The translations under genes were made by a program, and so were the position numbers. The notes below the pieces were generated by a model that made no database searches, was not told the origin of the DNA, and was given only the letters and a program-made list of their open reading frames with translations. This document shows positions 36,129-47,867 of a stretch of DNA of 64,000 bases, piece after piece. Position 1 is the first letter of the stretch; each line of letters opens with the position of its first letter. This stretch comes from Bombyx mori (Eukaryota; Arthropoda; Insecta; Lepidoptera; Bombycidae): positions 12,154,501-12,218,500 of the forward strand of contig NC_085128.1 in NCBI RefSeq assembly GCF_030269925.1. The letters run 5' to 3'.

Positions 36129-36817
36129 TTTTAAATATAGTGACGAACCGACATATGAAAGAAGTTCTATACCCAACAAGAGCACGAGACATTAAATCGA
36201 AAGTGTTGTAGGTAGGCATTGCAGTGCGCTTCCGAACTGAATATTGGCATTCCCGCTTTTTTAAGCGACTTTCGAGTTTGCTCGCCGGAATTAGTTTACG
36301 TCAACATTCTATCGAGTATTCCTTTCAAGAAGCTAAGCGACGGTGGCTGATAATTTGTGCCGTGTTAGGTAAACAAGATCGGCGTAATTTTTGATGTAAT
36401 CGGAACGTCCACGCCGCGATCCGTTTAAATTTTGTTGATCTTTGTGACATTTTAAATGGAAAACATCTTATTTTCGTGTCCCAGCTTTATAGTTACTTAT
36501 TTATAAGCTTCAGCTATAGCTTAGAAACGAGTTTTCAATAAAAACAAATTAAAGCTTCGAAGGAGTCTCACGCTGTGTCTCACAATCAAACTATTATTGA
36601 TTCAGTCATTATTTAATTTTTAATTGTTCAATATGTTTAGCTTTTTTTATTAAGTGATAATAATCCTGTTTTTTTGGTGAACTATTTATTAATTGATCAT
36701 GACTTAGTTTATTTCGTTATTTACATTATTGGTATGTTTATATACCTATACTTTAGGCGAGAACGTTAATTCCAAAATACTTTATTGCACTCTGGTTCAC
36801 CAAAATATAGGCAATAT
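36129..36817. other. Intergenic, nothing recognised
   Basis: No feature supported. Confidence 0.5.
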
Positions 36818-36908
36818 CTACTGGTAGTTCGCACAAGTAGGTACTACCACCCTGCCTATTTTTACCGTGAAGCAGTAATGCGTTTCAGTTTGAAGTGTGG
36901 GGCAGCTT
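36818..36908 (+). repeat. Bm1-type SINE, 5' part
   Basis: It has CTACCACCCTGCCTATTTTT, GCCGTGAAGCAG-like sequence and AATGCGTTTCAGTTTGAAG, then the match stops. A short block GGAGCCCATAAACATCTGCA at about 37021 could be a displaced scrap of the opposite strand. Confidence 0.5.
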
Positions 36909-37132
36909 TTTTACTATAAAAATTATCGCTTTGAGGAATAAATTTGCCCATTGTACTTTAGTTTTAAGGTTAGTTTTTCTCATTCACTTTCTCTGTACTT
37001 TTTATTTATTGCTGATTACCGGAGCCCATAAACATCTGCAGGTCCCAGTGCTTCAAGTACAGCACGTAAAGAGAATAGTGTTAAATTTGTGTTAAAAATA
37101 ATAAAAACACTTTTATTTTTTCTCTCTCTCTT

Positions 37133-37395
37133 TTTCTCCACCTTATCCCACTAGGTGGGGTCGGCACAGCTAATTTTTCTCTTCCATTCTCTTCTATCAG
37201 CCGTCATCTCAACACTCACTCCTCTCTCTCTCTCATATCGTCATTCACACACTCCATCCATGTCTTCTTCGGTCGACCTCTTCCCCCTCTACCTTGCACT
37301 ACCATTTGCATATATCTCCTAGTCACATGCATCTTCTCTCTACGCATCACATGTCCATACCTCGCTAACTTTTGATTATTTTTTATCATTTATAT
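37133..37395 (-). pseudogene. RTE-clade LINE, C-terminal remnant
   Basis: Translated on the minus strand, the stretch reads YGHVMRREKMHVTRRYMQMV, then QGRGGRGRPKKTWMECVNDD, and ends CADPT before a stop. This is the characteristic C-terminus of insect RTE/BovB-like reverse transcriptases (YGHVxR...GRPKxxWxxCVxxD). The endonuclease and polymerase core are missing, so the copy is truncated and inert. Confidence 0.7.
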
Positions 37396-38090
37396 TCCTT
37401 CTATAATACAAGCACACATCCTTTGATATTCTGTTTGAAACGTATTTTCGTATGTCTATATTTTTTCTGCTCTGCAAGCTTACAGATAAAACAAATAAAG
37501 CTAGCGCATCGAAACAGCGGGCACTGCGTTCGGTATTTGGCCAATATTCATGTTTTCTCATATATGCTGCGGACGTCTATTTTTTAAACAGTACTACAAT
37601 ATTGAGAGTACATCGTTGTTACTTCATAATACTCGAGTTTATTGTTATCGAACGAACAAAACTTTTTGCATCATTGTTGCGATGCCTCTGATATTATAAC
37701 GGTTTAAGGGAAACACTTATTATGAAAAAAACAATGATTATGGTATAGATGTTAGGTTAAGTTCTTTTTTATTGTTTTATAATGTTTTGGGTGGTAAAGT
37801 AATATTTCATACAGCCATTGCACACGTGATCGGGCTAATGAATAGATATTGGAAATAAATATAGTTAACAACTAAAAAAACAATTGGCTATTAGAAACTA
37901 AAAACTTTTTTTTGTTCTGTTGATCTTGGTAATGATATTAGGCAAGTCAATTGGAAGAAAATGTTCAAGTTAGTGAAAATTACTTTCAAAGATTTCCTTC
38001 CATAGGTAGATAAATAGATAGATACGACCCAAGCCAGCACAAGCGTCCTAATTTAAATGTATGTATGTGTATACATATATTATGTACGAC
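37396..38090. other. Intergenic, nothing recognised
   Basis: Overlapping open frames on both strands at 37372-37691 are chance frames without domains. Confidence 0.45.
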
Positions 38091-38340
38091 TGGCTGGGTG
38101 GTGCAGTAATTAGCGCTCCTAACTGATGTGACAAGTTTCGTGGGTTCGATTCCAACAAAGGGCAATAATTCGTGTGATGAACGAGTTTGTTTGCACTTTG
38201 TATGTTTATTGTTTTTTTTATGTATGTGTATATTTAAACGTATATAAGTATGTTTGTCAGTCTCTGGTAGCCATAACACAGGGAATCCTAAATTAGGGCC
38301 GAATGACCATGCATAATATGTTACAATTATTATTATTATT
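38091..38340 (+). repeat. tRNA-derived SINE
   Basis: The head resembles a tRNA: a box-A-like region GGGTGGTGCAGTAATTAGCG at about 38096 and box B GGTTCGATTCC at 38143-38153. A non-tRNA body follows, ending in an ATT-repeat tail at about 38329-38340. An ATT tail suggests mobilisation by a LINE other than the poly(A) type. No intact cloverleaf is seen, so this is not a tRNA gene. Confidence 0.6.
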
Positions 38341-38388
38341 AGTTTGTATTCACTTTCAGATATTAAAGTTCATACTTGAATATTTTTA

Positions 38389-38572
38389 GTGGACGAACTC
38401 ACGGCCTATCTTGTGTGACGTGGATATCGGAGCCCATAGACATCAACAAGGTAAATGCCACCACCCAACGGCTGCCCCACCCTTTAATCCCCACAAATTA
38501 CTGGCTTACGGCAGAAATAGGCGGGGTTGCGGAACCAACCCATCTGGGCTGACAACAAGCCCTACTACCAGT
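38389..38572 (-). repeat. Bm1-type SINE, degraded
   Basis: Reverse orientation with GTGGACGAACTCACGGCC, GGAGCCCATAGACATCAAC, GGCTGCCCCACCCTTTAATC and a 5' block near CCCTACTACCAGTC. Part of the middle is deleted. Confidence 0.6.
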
Positions 38573-39475
38573 CAGAAGTATTTATGTTTATCAAAATGCA
38601 TTTTTTAATCTTATTGTTTTTTTTTTTAATTAGGCCTGAATTTGATTGAATCTAACTTGCTCCATCGAAGCATAAGTTCATCCCGGATATTTAGAATTAT
38701 AGTACCATTTTAGAAATCAGTTTTGGCACAAACCATCTTTCTCTAGAATAAACGCTAAAACACGATGTTTTGTAAGGCGCTATTGATATTTTTTCCAACA
38801 AAATAAGTCTGTAAATAATTCTCAACGTCAAGCTGCGACTTGGTTGTATCCCTGGTATTACGATAGAAGACGGTAATCATTCATCATCCGAAACATCATG
38901 GGCCTGCCTTCGAGGACAATTTTTTTCTGCTTTAAAAACTTGTCTAAGAAACGTAAAAAAACTACTTAAAAATATAATAATGATTTATTAGAGATTTACA
39001 AACAATTCGAGCAGACGATAAATATGGATCTCGTGAATAAATTTCAAGACTACAAAAATCATTATAATATGTACATTTTTGATTTTTCTATAAGCTTCAT
39101 ATTATTCTTTCAGGAGCGCTCGTCGTAAGTAGCCTTTTAAAAGTAAAAACCGACAAAAGAATATCAACAGGCTTGTCTTTTTCAATATTTTTTCTAAGAT
39201 AAAAAGTTACGTTGCCCTTATTCACAAGTTAAGAGAAGATTTCCATCTAAAGTCTTGGAAACAATAAAGCTAGAATACAAAGAGAATATAACATGTGAAT
39301 AGTGATGTGTTATGTTTGCAACTGTGTTGCGATACTTTAAAAATAGTAACGCGAAATACATTTGAAGTAAATCGCGGACAGGTACGTCAGTCAGTTTTAA
39401 ATATTGATAGGTTGAAATGACAATAATATATTACAAACATTTATTAGACTAAGGTTTAAGTCTTAATTATATAGT
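38573..39475. other. AT-rich stretch, nothing recognised
   Basis: No feature supported. Confidence 0.5.
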
Positions 39476-39595
39476 GTAACAGCTGCCTCACTCTTCATCC
39501 TGGAACGCATTGCTGAGTCGTGGCAGAAATAAGCCGTGTGGTGGATACCCATGTAGGCTCGTAAGACCCTTTACCGCTAGTAATTACGCAAATCA
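39476..39595 (-). repeat. Bm1-type SINE, decayed fragment
   Basis: Recognisable blocks are AACAGCTGCCTCACTCTTC, GAACGCATTGCTGAGTCG and GGCTCGTAAGACC. Both flanks are lost. Confidence 0.45.
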
Positions 39596-40975
39596 TCGTA
39601 TATTTTTTTTTCTAGTTTGATTTCTCGATGTTACCCCTTTATTGTGAAAATTATTCGTGAACACGTTTCCAGTTCGCATTTTAAAATAAAATGCGGAATT
39701 TCAACATTGACATGGTCACATCGCTTATATAAACACGCTGGGTGGCTTAGGTTTTTGACCAGAATGACTTCAAAATTCATGACTGGTCACTAGGTTTAGC
39801 TTAATTAAAAAATAGTTACATTATTTTACTTTGGCTCAATAACATTTAAGTAGATAATACAGTGTAAAAACTCGAGAAAACCACCAAAGAATATTCTTAT
39901 TTAATAATTTACGAAATATCAAGTTGCTTCGCCTTTATGAGAATATTAAATACTTTAGCAGCGAAACGAGTAATTTTATTAATTAAAGTTTTAATTTTCT
40001 TGCTTGAGATTTTTCATTATATAGTTGGGTAATAAGTAATGAAGGGTTGAAAGGGTTATGTTTTATAACGACATTTTCATTTATTCAGCTCTGAAAAATT
40101 CCCCTTTGTAGCTTATTGAATACTTTTGTTTAAAACATTTTCTGAAGTAATTAGCTAACATGTTATATTAAATTATTGAAACGTGATGAATTGGTTTGCA
40201 AATATTTTTTTTACCAACAAGCACGTATCGCTTTGGATGTAGAGAAATGTGACGGCTATGAAGAAGCATAATCATATAAGATGGCGTTTCCTACGGCCTC
40301 ACGGTATGCAACACCAGTAAAAGTTTAGCTGTGTGGGCTTTTAGAATAGCACCACCCCATCTCTTCCTACCAGTCTCGTAAAAGGCAACAAAAGAGATTC
40401 ACTGGGGTATGTCCAGCAGGTTTTTTTGCGTATTAAACCAGGCTACTGCGAACGTCTACTAGCATTTACACCAAACGACCTCATATCTCAAGATGGCTAA
40501 CGGTATACATAATATAATATCTATGGGGTTCGACAGCCGTTTAACATCATCGTAAGTTTGCCACGTTTTGACATCGCCACAATGCTCACATTATGTTAGT
40601 TTCTGACAATTGCTCACACCTAACACCTACCAAAAAGCAATTTCCCACGATAATGTTAAATGAAAATAAATCTACACCACGCTTCCACTAATAAACAAGT
40701 TAACAATTTTATCGTTTCCATCTAGTTGGCAGTGTACTTAATCACCGGGGAATTAAGTCTTCGTGTCCGGAAACGGGCCGTCCGCGTCGCTTACGTTCCG
40801 GATTGCCGGAAGTTTTGCTTGTATTCTAACACCAACTGTGGCTTCTTGGTCGATGACTTGATTAGATTCGTTTGAATGTTCATTTTGCATGGATGATTAT
40901 TTGAAATAGCAGCTAGGGTCAATCAAGCTCCGAGGCTTTTGAATGTAGCTGTGATAAGTATCATTCTTTAAATAG
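39596..40975. other. AT-rich stretch with a LINE-like scrap
   Basis: At about 40340-40410, CACCCCATCTCTTCCTACCA and GTCTCGTAAAAGGCAACAAA resemble a block of lepidopteran RTE-type repeats (CCCATCTCTTCCCGTGGG). A Bm1-like scrap may lie at about 40475-40560. Neither is firm. Confidence 0.35.
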
Positions 40976-41358
40976 GTTTTTAAGCTATTGCATAGATTTT
41001 ATGGCGAGCCTTGAGCGCGGCGACCGAATCATGAAATTCCGTAACGAAAAACACTTTACACTCCTCACTCCGCCTACCATGTAGCTCGCGTTCAACACAT
41101 TCGCACTTTGCGCTTGTGTAGTGTTTGTAAATAAGCGCGCGGCGTGACGTCGCACTGCATGAGCATCATGAAAAGTCTGCCCATCTACGCGGTCTAGCTT
41201 ATGAGTGTGAAGGGGACAGCTAATATTTAAAAATATAGCGTGGTCTTATTTTTGTTATTGTTTTAATATGAAATTATTATTTTCTAATTGTAATTGCATA
41301 AGTTGATAAAAAATGCTTTGCAATAGCTTTACCGCGGCAGTCCCCGAGTGCCACACGT
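40976..41358 (+). repeat. Dispersed repeat M, copy 2
   Basis: Second copy of the 11742-12101 unit in the same orientation. It opens TTTTTAAGCTATTGCATAG and has the inverted partner TTTGCAATAGCTTTA near 41321. It carries two small extra segments relative to copy 1 (around CGCACTTTGCGCTTG and GTGACGTCGCACTGCATG). Both copies stop at GTGCCACACGT. Confidence 0.55.
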
Positions 41359-42137
41359 CTTTTCACTGGTTCGAGTTCACGATCCGCCTTATGTTATCGA
41401 AGTTTTTAGACCATTCTTTTATTTGGTCAACGTGCTAAACCTAATATGAGTTAATTCGTGAAATCATAGTATCAAGTCATGCAAGCTCAACTCGCCCTGC
41501 CTTCAGTTTAGAAGATAAGAATAATGAATAAAGTTAGACCGAAAATATATTGGTCATAGCTGTATTTTGATTCAATCTGAACGCTGAAACCTCACCTAAA
41601 GCATATAAATAGATTTTCGATCACTGAGAATCATTTTCGAGAGTGAACCTAATTACCAAAGGATTGGACATTCTCGAATAGAGTTCTGCTCTGTTATGTT
41701 CTGATAGCTAAGGTTCGGATTCCCGCTGTAATTTTGCTAGTGCTGTATTAAGAACTAAAATTCTGTTAATAATTTTACTATAATTTCAAAACTAAAATCA
41801 GATTGTCACTTTTATTTTTTGAAGGAAATATAATAATGTACATATATGTACCCTTTTTCTGTGAATGAAGCTATCATAAGCTTAGTATCAATCTTCTCAA
41901 ACCTAAGGGAATGAGCACGATGGCGTTAGATTGTACGATGTGGTTTAAAAATAATAACTGTGTGATTCTAATTTCTAATTATCCAATCCCAAGAATAAGT
42001 ATTATTCAAAATTAAATCCTCGTTGGCGTAATGAAATTTTAATTTTGGCAATGTTACTCGATAAAAATTCAAAGTGACATTAAAAGTATATGAAAAAAAA
42101 AACATATATAAAAATTACAAACGTACGTCATAAATTG
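41359..42137. other. AT-rich stretch, nothing recognised
   Basis: No feature supported. Confidence 0.5.
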
Positions 42138-42376
42138 CTACTGGTGGTAGGACAGCTTGTGAGTCCACACGGGTAGGTACCACGACCCTGTCTATTTCTG
42201 CCATGATGCAGTAATGCGTTTCGGGTTGAAGAGCGGGGCAGCCGTTGTACTGTTAAAAGTGAGACCTTACAACTCATATCTCAAGGTAGGTGGCGGCATT
42301 TACGTTGTAAATGTCTATGGGTTCCAGTAACCACGCAGGCCGCGAGCTCGTCTACTCATCTAAGCAATAAATAAAT
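42138..42376 (+). repeat. Bm1-type SINE, near full length
   Basis: It starts CTACTGGTGGTAGGACAGC and ends CTCATCTAAGCAATAAATAA, with a short deletion in the CACTTAACACCAGG block. Internal blocks match the other copies. Confidence 0.68.
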
Positions 42377-44000
42377 CAAAAATTGAACACGACAATAGGT
42401 ATTAATGTTTCGAAATGACCAACTTTCACCCCGAGAACTGACAATAAAACATTTTTCCCACCCGGTGACCGACGAAATGAAAAGCTTAATTGACCTCGAC
42501 AGAAGTACAGTAGGCATATTATGGTTTATTTTTGTGTTTCTGTTTTATCAATTTTCAGTAACTATCTAGTTGCTACCACGGTATTACGAATATCAACTCT
42601 TAAATTTTCATTAGTTCGCATTCGTCACCATGATGCTAACAATTTCAATACATTAGTAGGCGGCTGTTAACTCTGACTCGTAAAATACCCTACGTCACGG
42701 AATTGCTTAGAAAGGCTCTCGAATTTTAAAGTTAAATTCTACTCGCATAATAGTTTGCTTGGCAATTTATCAAAGGCTACCGGTACGCTGTCTCGGTAAC
42801 CTCTAGCTGTTTCTACTCTTTGGTATCGTTATCTTCTATTCGGCTACCGTCTGGTTCCCAAATTAATCCTCTCCTCTTGGGTTTCTTCTTGATTATGCGG
42901 CACGAATAATGAAATCATCTGCCAATCGATTGCAATAAAAAAAAAAACATCGTTTTTACTTTTTTTAGTGTTTCCTCCGTTACATAATAATATACATATT
43001 ATATCGAGGGGTGGAACTCTCACCCCACGATATGCAAATACGCAGACGTGATAAAACAGACTTTAAAAAAAAGGTTTATAAAAATATATGAACGAAATCA
43101 CTTTCCACCACGTATTAGTATCGTCTGTTTCACCTGAGATACCGAAACCGATTGCTGTTTGGTGACAGAAATTATCATGATGGTAGTAATGGCGGTGCTG
43201 GCTTATAATACGCTCTACCTAAATTAAAATTTCCAACTAGACGAACACTACATGTATTTTTGTACTCATGGATATAGGATATTCAAGTTGGTGCTGTTCT
43301 TATTCCAATAGTAGAGCCCTTCAGTAAATATGTATGTAGAGTGCCATTGACACGCATACCTCAAATTACACAGATAGCAACTGTTAAAAGTTAATTTATT
43401 TGACACCGCGTAGTCAATGAGTGTGCTTTCACAAAGTTCGAAGTTAACTTTGGCTTTGTTGTTACTTATACTTAGTGTAGAAGTGTTTTTTCACAGTTTA
43501 GAATATACCTGTGAATAATATAGTGTTCGGTCATTTACCTTATCACCATTTCGAACATTAGAAATATAATGAATTTAAAAATAGATTTCAAAAATGAATA
43601 ATTTTCCAGTCTAATTACATAAAAATTTTACGTCTTCAATTAAGTTTATGGACGGATGTTGTTCAAATGACTTATTTTATTAGTGAACGCCATAAAACTC
43701 AACTCTTAATTAAAATTTCAGAATTGTATCAACATTAAAAACTTTCAATTATTAAGCTGTTTTTTTTTCCATAACAATATCGATGCTTTACATTGATACC
43801 GACAAATTAGTCTAATGATGGATAATATTGATCGATCATTGTAATATGTACATTTGCCTGGGTTTTTTTGTCAATCCTTCTTTATCAATCCTCTTAGTAG
43901 TCTTTTAGTTTGTGAGTCCTCACTGAATACAAAATAAATACTTCGTAGCTAAGGTAAGCAATATGGTAATATGCTCGTGACCTTATTCGCTCACAACACT
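42377..44000. other. AT-rich stretch, one SINE scrap
   Basis: A decayed minus-strand Bm1-like piece is at about 43105-43220 (GATACCGAAACCGATTGCTG). Otherwise nothing is seen up to the 12-bp repeat that opens the jockey unit. Confidence 0.45.
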
Positions 44001-44012
44001 TCTATTGCTAGT

Positions 44013-45683
44013 CTCCCCGGGACACCAGGCTAAGTGGCCCCTTGCTGTGTTGTGCTGTACAGTTAGTGTGTGCCCACAGTGCGTGTGTTTTCATCTAGCG
44101 GTGCTGCTTCGGGTTGGAGACATTCCGAACAGCGTAACGCAGGACCCGGGAACAGGTGAGTTGATTGACACTATTCTATTCTTAACATTGGTTAATAGCG
44201 GGTAGGTGTCGATCAGCCTGTGAAAGCTGCGAAGCCGTTTTATTTGGTAATAAAACTGGTTTTCGTGAGCGCCATCGAGTCTGGCCGCCCGTGTCTGTTC
44301 CCAGTCCTCCCCTACCCTTTGGGGTTAGGAGGGGCTGTTACCAACACCCGAAGGCCAATCCTTCACAGGTCTGCGGCGTCGGAGCCATCACAGGTAGGTC
44401 TTAAGTTTAAGTTTAAGTTTAGTGTAGATTGTATATAATTGATTCCCTTTATAATTCACATTACTAGTATTAATTCAGTTCATATTTTTCTTATTCATAA
44501 TTGTCAATATTTAAGTAGTTAAGTTTTTAATTAATCATTTAAGTAGTATTGCTAGTGCCGTCTCGCTCTAAGCGAATAACAACGAGTCTCAATTATATAC
44601 AAACCGCACATTCAATTTGCATCTTTTTTCAATTCTACCCTCTTATACATTAATATTTTTCCATACATTAATAAATTTTCCATCCATCTAAATACGTAAT
44701 TTCATACCGTAATTCAATATTGGCATACCGATCGACAATATTAAGCTGCCCCTGTCGATGTTCATCACATTAGGCACGGTTGTTGGTTGCGGTTTTCGGT
44801 CGATCTGTCCTGTTAAGTAGTATTCTGTGTCAATTAATTAAAACTTCCTTATTTATTGTTTTCTAATATTCCACTATATTATTTTAAGAACTTAGCGGTT
44901 TTCGGTGTAGTGCTGAGTGGGAAGGGGAGTTCGACCCCTACGGTTGTGGATCGCTCGGCCGTTGAACCCTGGGCTTCCTGATCCAGAACCTGTGTTTCTG
45001 GACCCTCAAATCCGGGGCAATCCGGCCCTGCGATCTTCTGGCCGGGGTTCGTCCTCCGGGACCCGTCTTGGGTGCACCCTTACCGCTACCATAGATTAGA
45101 TTAGTAATATCGAAGTTATTTCCTCTCTCTATAGTTATCACTATCATTTGTACTATTATTTTATTAGATATCAACATAATTTTTTCTCATTTAACTTAAC
45201 TTTTTAATGAATTATTAATTAGTATTAGTGATAGGTGCTGATGGCTGCAACCGCCTCCGTATTGTAGTATTGTAGTTTTGTAGCTTTGTTGTGTTGTAAT
45301 ATTGTTCGTATATTGTCCTTCGTTAGTCTATATAAGCATAAAATTTTAGTTATTAACTGTATATTAATTCCTAATTCGTTTTTCTATTTTTTATTTTTAC
45401 TACCCACTAGTTTTGTAATTTTGATTAATTGATTTTCTTTCTTTATTTATTAATTGAATTTAAATCGAACTTAGTTGATTCTTTTTCTTTTTGTAAATCA
45501 CAGACATTAGACATTAATAGTAATACAGACCTTGTTTAAATTTCACCCCTTCCTTTCATTATTTACTTTATTTAATAACTGGCAGTGACTGATAGGGTCA
45601 GCAATAATTAGCTGTAAATTAGTAAAGACTTCATAGTGAGGGTGCTCCTGATGTCCGCGTGACCGACTTAGGATAGCCATATC
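44013..45683 (+). other. jockey element leader (5'UTR) or outer-element flank
   Basis: No open frame of note. GC-rich blocks (44013-44400 and about 44900-45090) alternate with AT-rich ones. CAGGTGAGT at 44153-44161 and CAGGTAGGT near 44390 are good matches to 5' splice-site consensus. Jockey elements carry internal promoters at their 5' end, but I see no clear initiator and cannot place the start. Confidence 0.5.
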
Positions 45684-47867
45684 ATGTCTGATGGGGCTTC
45701 TCCCCCCATCGTCAGCACACCCGGCCCGTCCCGGAAGGGACGTCAAGCAATGGACGAACTATACGTCCGTCGCCCAATCCCACGAGCCCGACCGGTCCCG
45801 ATGGACCCCGGCAAGGACGATTCGGCCGGTCCTTCGGTCCCGGCCCGGGTCTCCCAGGGGATCGGACCGGGGGAAGGTTTCCTTCCCTTGTCGACCGATT
45901 ACCCTGGGACTCCTCGGCCGAGAAAGAAGGCCAGGTCTGAGTCCGACCGAGGTTCATCGGAGGACCAAGACAAACGACCGCGACTAGGTCCCTCCTCTAA
46001 ATCGGAAGGAGAGGATAGCGAGGCCACGTCCTCCTCCCCCTCCTCCTCCCAATCTTCCACTCCAGACTCATCTCGATCCTCATCCCCTACTGGGAGTCCC
46101 ATCCCAGCAGTCAAACCTGTTCCCAAACCGAGGGCCCCCGTCAGGACAGGGGTAGCCCCACGCCTACTTAGATCCCCTCCCCGATCCCCCTCCCCTACCA
46201 TTTCCCCTATCCCGGTGGATTCGACTCGAGGTGCCCCCGCCCTAAGCGGCACGGCGGGCAATCTGGACTCTACCAGATATATGGACCTCGAGTCCACCAA
46301 AGCCCAACAACCCATCCCCTCTACGTCCTACGCGACCATAGCCGCATCTCAACCCCCAGTGGGCACACGCCCCAAGCCTACCCAACCGCAAGTTCCCCTA
46401 CCCCCGAGGCCGAGGGGTCGGGCCCAGGAGGAGCTCCGCCGTCATCCACCTATCATGGTGGAAGCTCTCCCGAACTGGTCTCGCCATATGGCGGCCATTA
46501 GGGAGCGCCTCGGTAGGGCTCCTTCTGCCAGACCCCACGGCGCCGGTTTCCGCTTCCTGCCGTCATCGGCGGAGGAGTACAGGGTGATCCAGGACTATCT
46601 TTCAAGGGCCTCCGCTGCAGACAAAACCATCAAATGGTTTTGTTACGCGCTGTCGGAGGAAATACCCTCGAAGGTGGCTGTCCGGGGTCTCCCTGCTGAC
46701 ACCGATGCGGCGGAAGTAACGAACGCCCTCAAGGAGCTGGGCTTTCCTGCCCGATATGCCCGGTGCATCCAGGCCAAGAGGGGGAGACAGGGCTGCGTAT
46801 TTTTCGTGGCTCTGGACCACCTCTCCAAGGGTGACCTCGCCCGGCTGTATACAGTTAACGAACTGTTATACTTGCCGGGGGTGACGGTCGAGGGATGGCG
46901 TCCAACCCGGGGACCTGCGCAGTGTCACCGCTGCCAGGCCTTCGGGCACGCGTCCACGAACTGTCACCGTGCGGTCCGCTGCGTTCGATGTGCCGGCGAG
47001 CACATTGTGGCGGACTGCCCGAGGCCAAGGGATGGCCCATTATCCTGCGCTAATTGCGGGAAGGACCACGCCGCCACTGATCGGCGGTGTGTGGTCTACC
47101 GCAAGAGGGCCAGGATGATGGGAGTAACCATCCCCCCTCCTGTTCCACCGGTGCCACGGCCCAGGAATGTCCCAGCACCAACTGCTCCTGTCGTGCCTGT
47201 ACCTGTACCCATCCTCAAGGGGAAGGGGAAGGGGAAAGGGAAATCTTCCCAAACCCCAGCCCCTCCCCCTCCTAGTACCTTCCCGTCTGTCTCGGTAGTG
47301 GAGGCAGCACCGTCAGCGTCCACGCTGATGGCGCAGGCCAACCCGCCGCGACAGACTAAAAAGCCCACTCCTACTCCTCGTGGCCGAGCCCAAATTGAAG
47401 CTGTCAATACAGCCCACGTCACTCGCCAGACAGCAGGCCCAGCCACTAAGACGTCAAAAAATAAAAATAAAAATAAAAAAAAGAAAGAGAAGAAAAAGCT
47501 CAAAAAGAAATTGGCGAGAGAGCTCAGTGTCGCCAATATGGAAGTCGACCAACAACCTCAGGAGGCCATAGAGGCCAACGTAACCGAAGACACCATCCCT
47601 CCACAATTGGAGGGTCAAACCATGCCTCAAGCCCAACCCGAGACGTTGGGCAATACTCTGCCCCCTCTTCCTCCCCGCCCTCAGCGCGAGCAGCGCAGCG
47701 GTCGGCAGGCCTCACAACCTGCCGGCTTTGCTGCATGGCTCCTCGCGCTCTGGGAGAAATTGTCCGAGGTGGTCTCCGGAGTGATCCGCGAGATCGCCTC
47801 GGGAGCCAGCCCTTTCGGGGCTCTCTTGTCGGGGTTCTACCGAATGATTGCGCAGTTCAATGGCTAG
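45684..47867 (+). CDS. jockey-like ORF1: gag-like nucleic-acid-binding protein
   Basis: 727 residues. Residues 1-250 are Pro/Ser-rich and probably disordered. About 325-405 resembles the domain that precedes the zinc knuckles in jockey ORF1 proteins (SKVAVRGLPADTDAAEV...). Three zinc knuckles follow: C414-C417-H422-C427, C433-C436-H440-C445 and C455-C458-H462-C469, the last with wider spacing. A Lys-rich tract lies near 595-625, and a hydrophobic amphipathic C-terminus (FAAWLLALWEKL) follows. The protein would coat the element RNA and, by analogy with jockey/HeT-A-type ORF1, guide it to the nucleus. The ATG at 45684 is the first of the frame. The stop overlaps the ORF2 start. No frame damage seen. 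Confidence 0.88.
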   Translation: MSDGASPPIVSTPGPSRKGRQAMDELYVRRPIPRARPVPMDPGKDDSAGPSVPARVSQGIGPGEGFLPLSTDYPGTPRPRKKARSESDRGSSEDQDKRPRLGPSSKSEGEDSEATSSSPSSSQSSTPDSSRSSSPTGSPIPAVKPVPKPRAPVRTGVAPRLLRSPPRSPSPTISPIPVDSTRGAPALSGTAGNLDSTRYMDLESTKAQQPIPSTSYATIAASQPPVGTRPKPTQPQVPLPPRPRGRAQEELRRHPPIMVEALPNWSRHMAAIRERLGRAPSARPHGAGFRFLPSSAEEYRVIQDYLSRASAADKTIKWFCYALSEEIPSKVAVRGLPADTDAAEVTNALKELGFPARYARCIQAKRGRQGCVFFVALDHLSKGDLARLYTVNELLYLPGVTVEGWRPTRGPAQCHRCQAFGHASTNCHRAVRCVRCAGEHIVADCPRPRDGPLSCANCGKDHAATDRRCVVYRKRARMMGVTIPPPVPPVPRPRNVPAPTAPVVPVPVPILKGKGKGKGKSSQTPAPPPPSTFPSVSVVEAAPSASTLMAQANPPRQTKKPTPTPRGRAQIEAVNTAHVTRQTAGPATKTSKNKNKNKKKKEKKKLKKKLARELSVANMEVDQQPQEAIEANVTEDTIPPQLEGQTMPQAQPETLGNTLPPLPPRPQREQRSGRQASQPAGFAAWLLALWEKLSEVVSGVIREIASGASPFGALLSGFYRMIAQFNG

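Noticed and set aside
38096..38153. Possible tRNA gene (box A and box B present)
   Set aside because: No complete cloverleaf or anticodon arm; followed by a SINE body and ATT tail.
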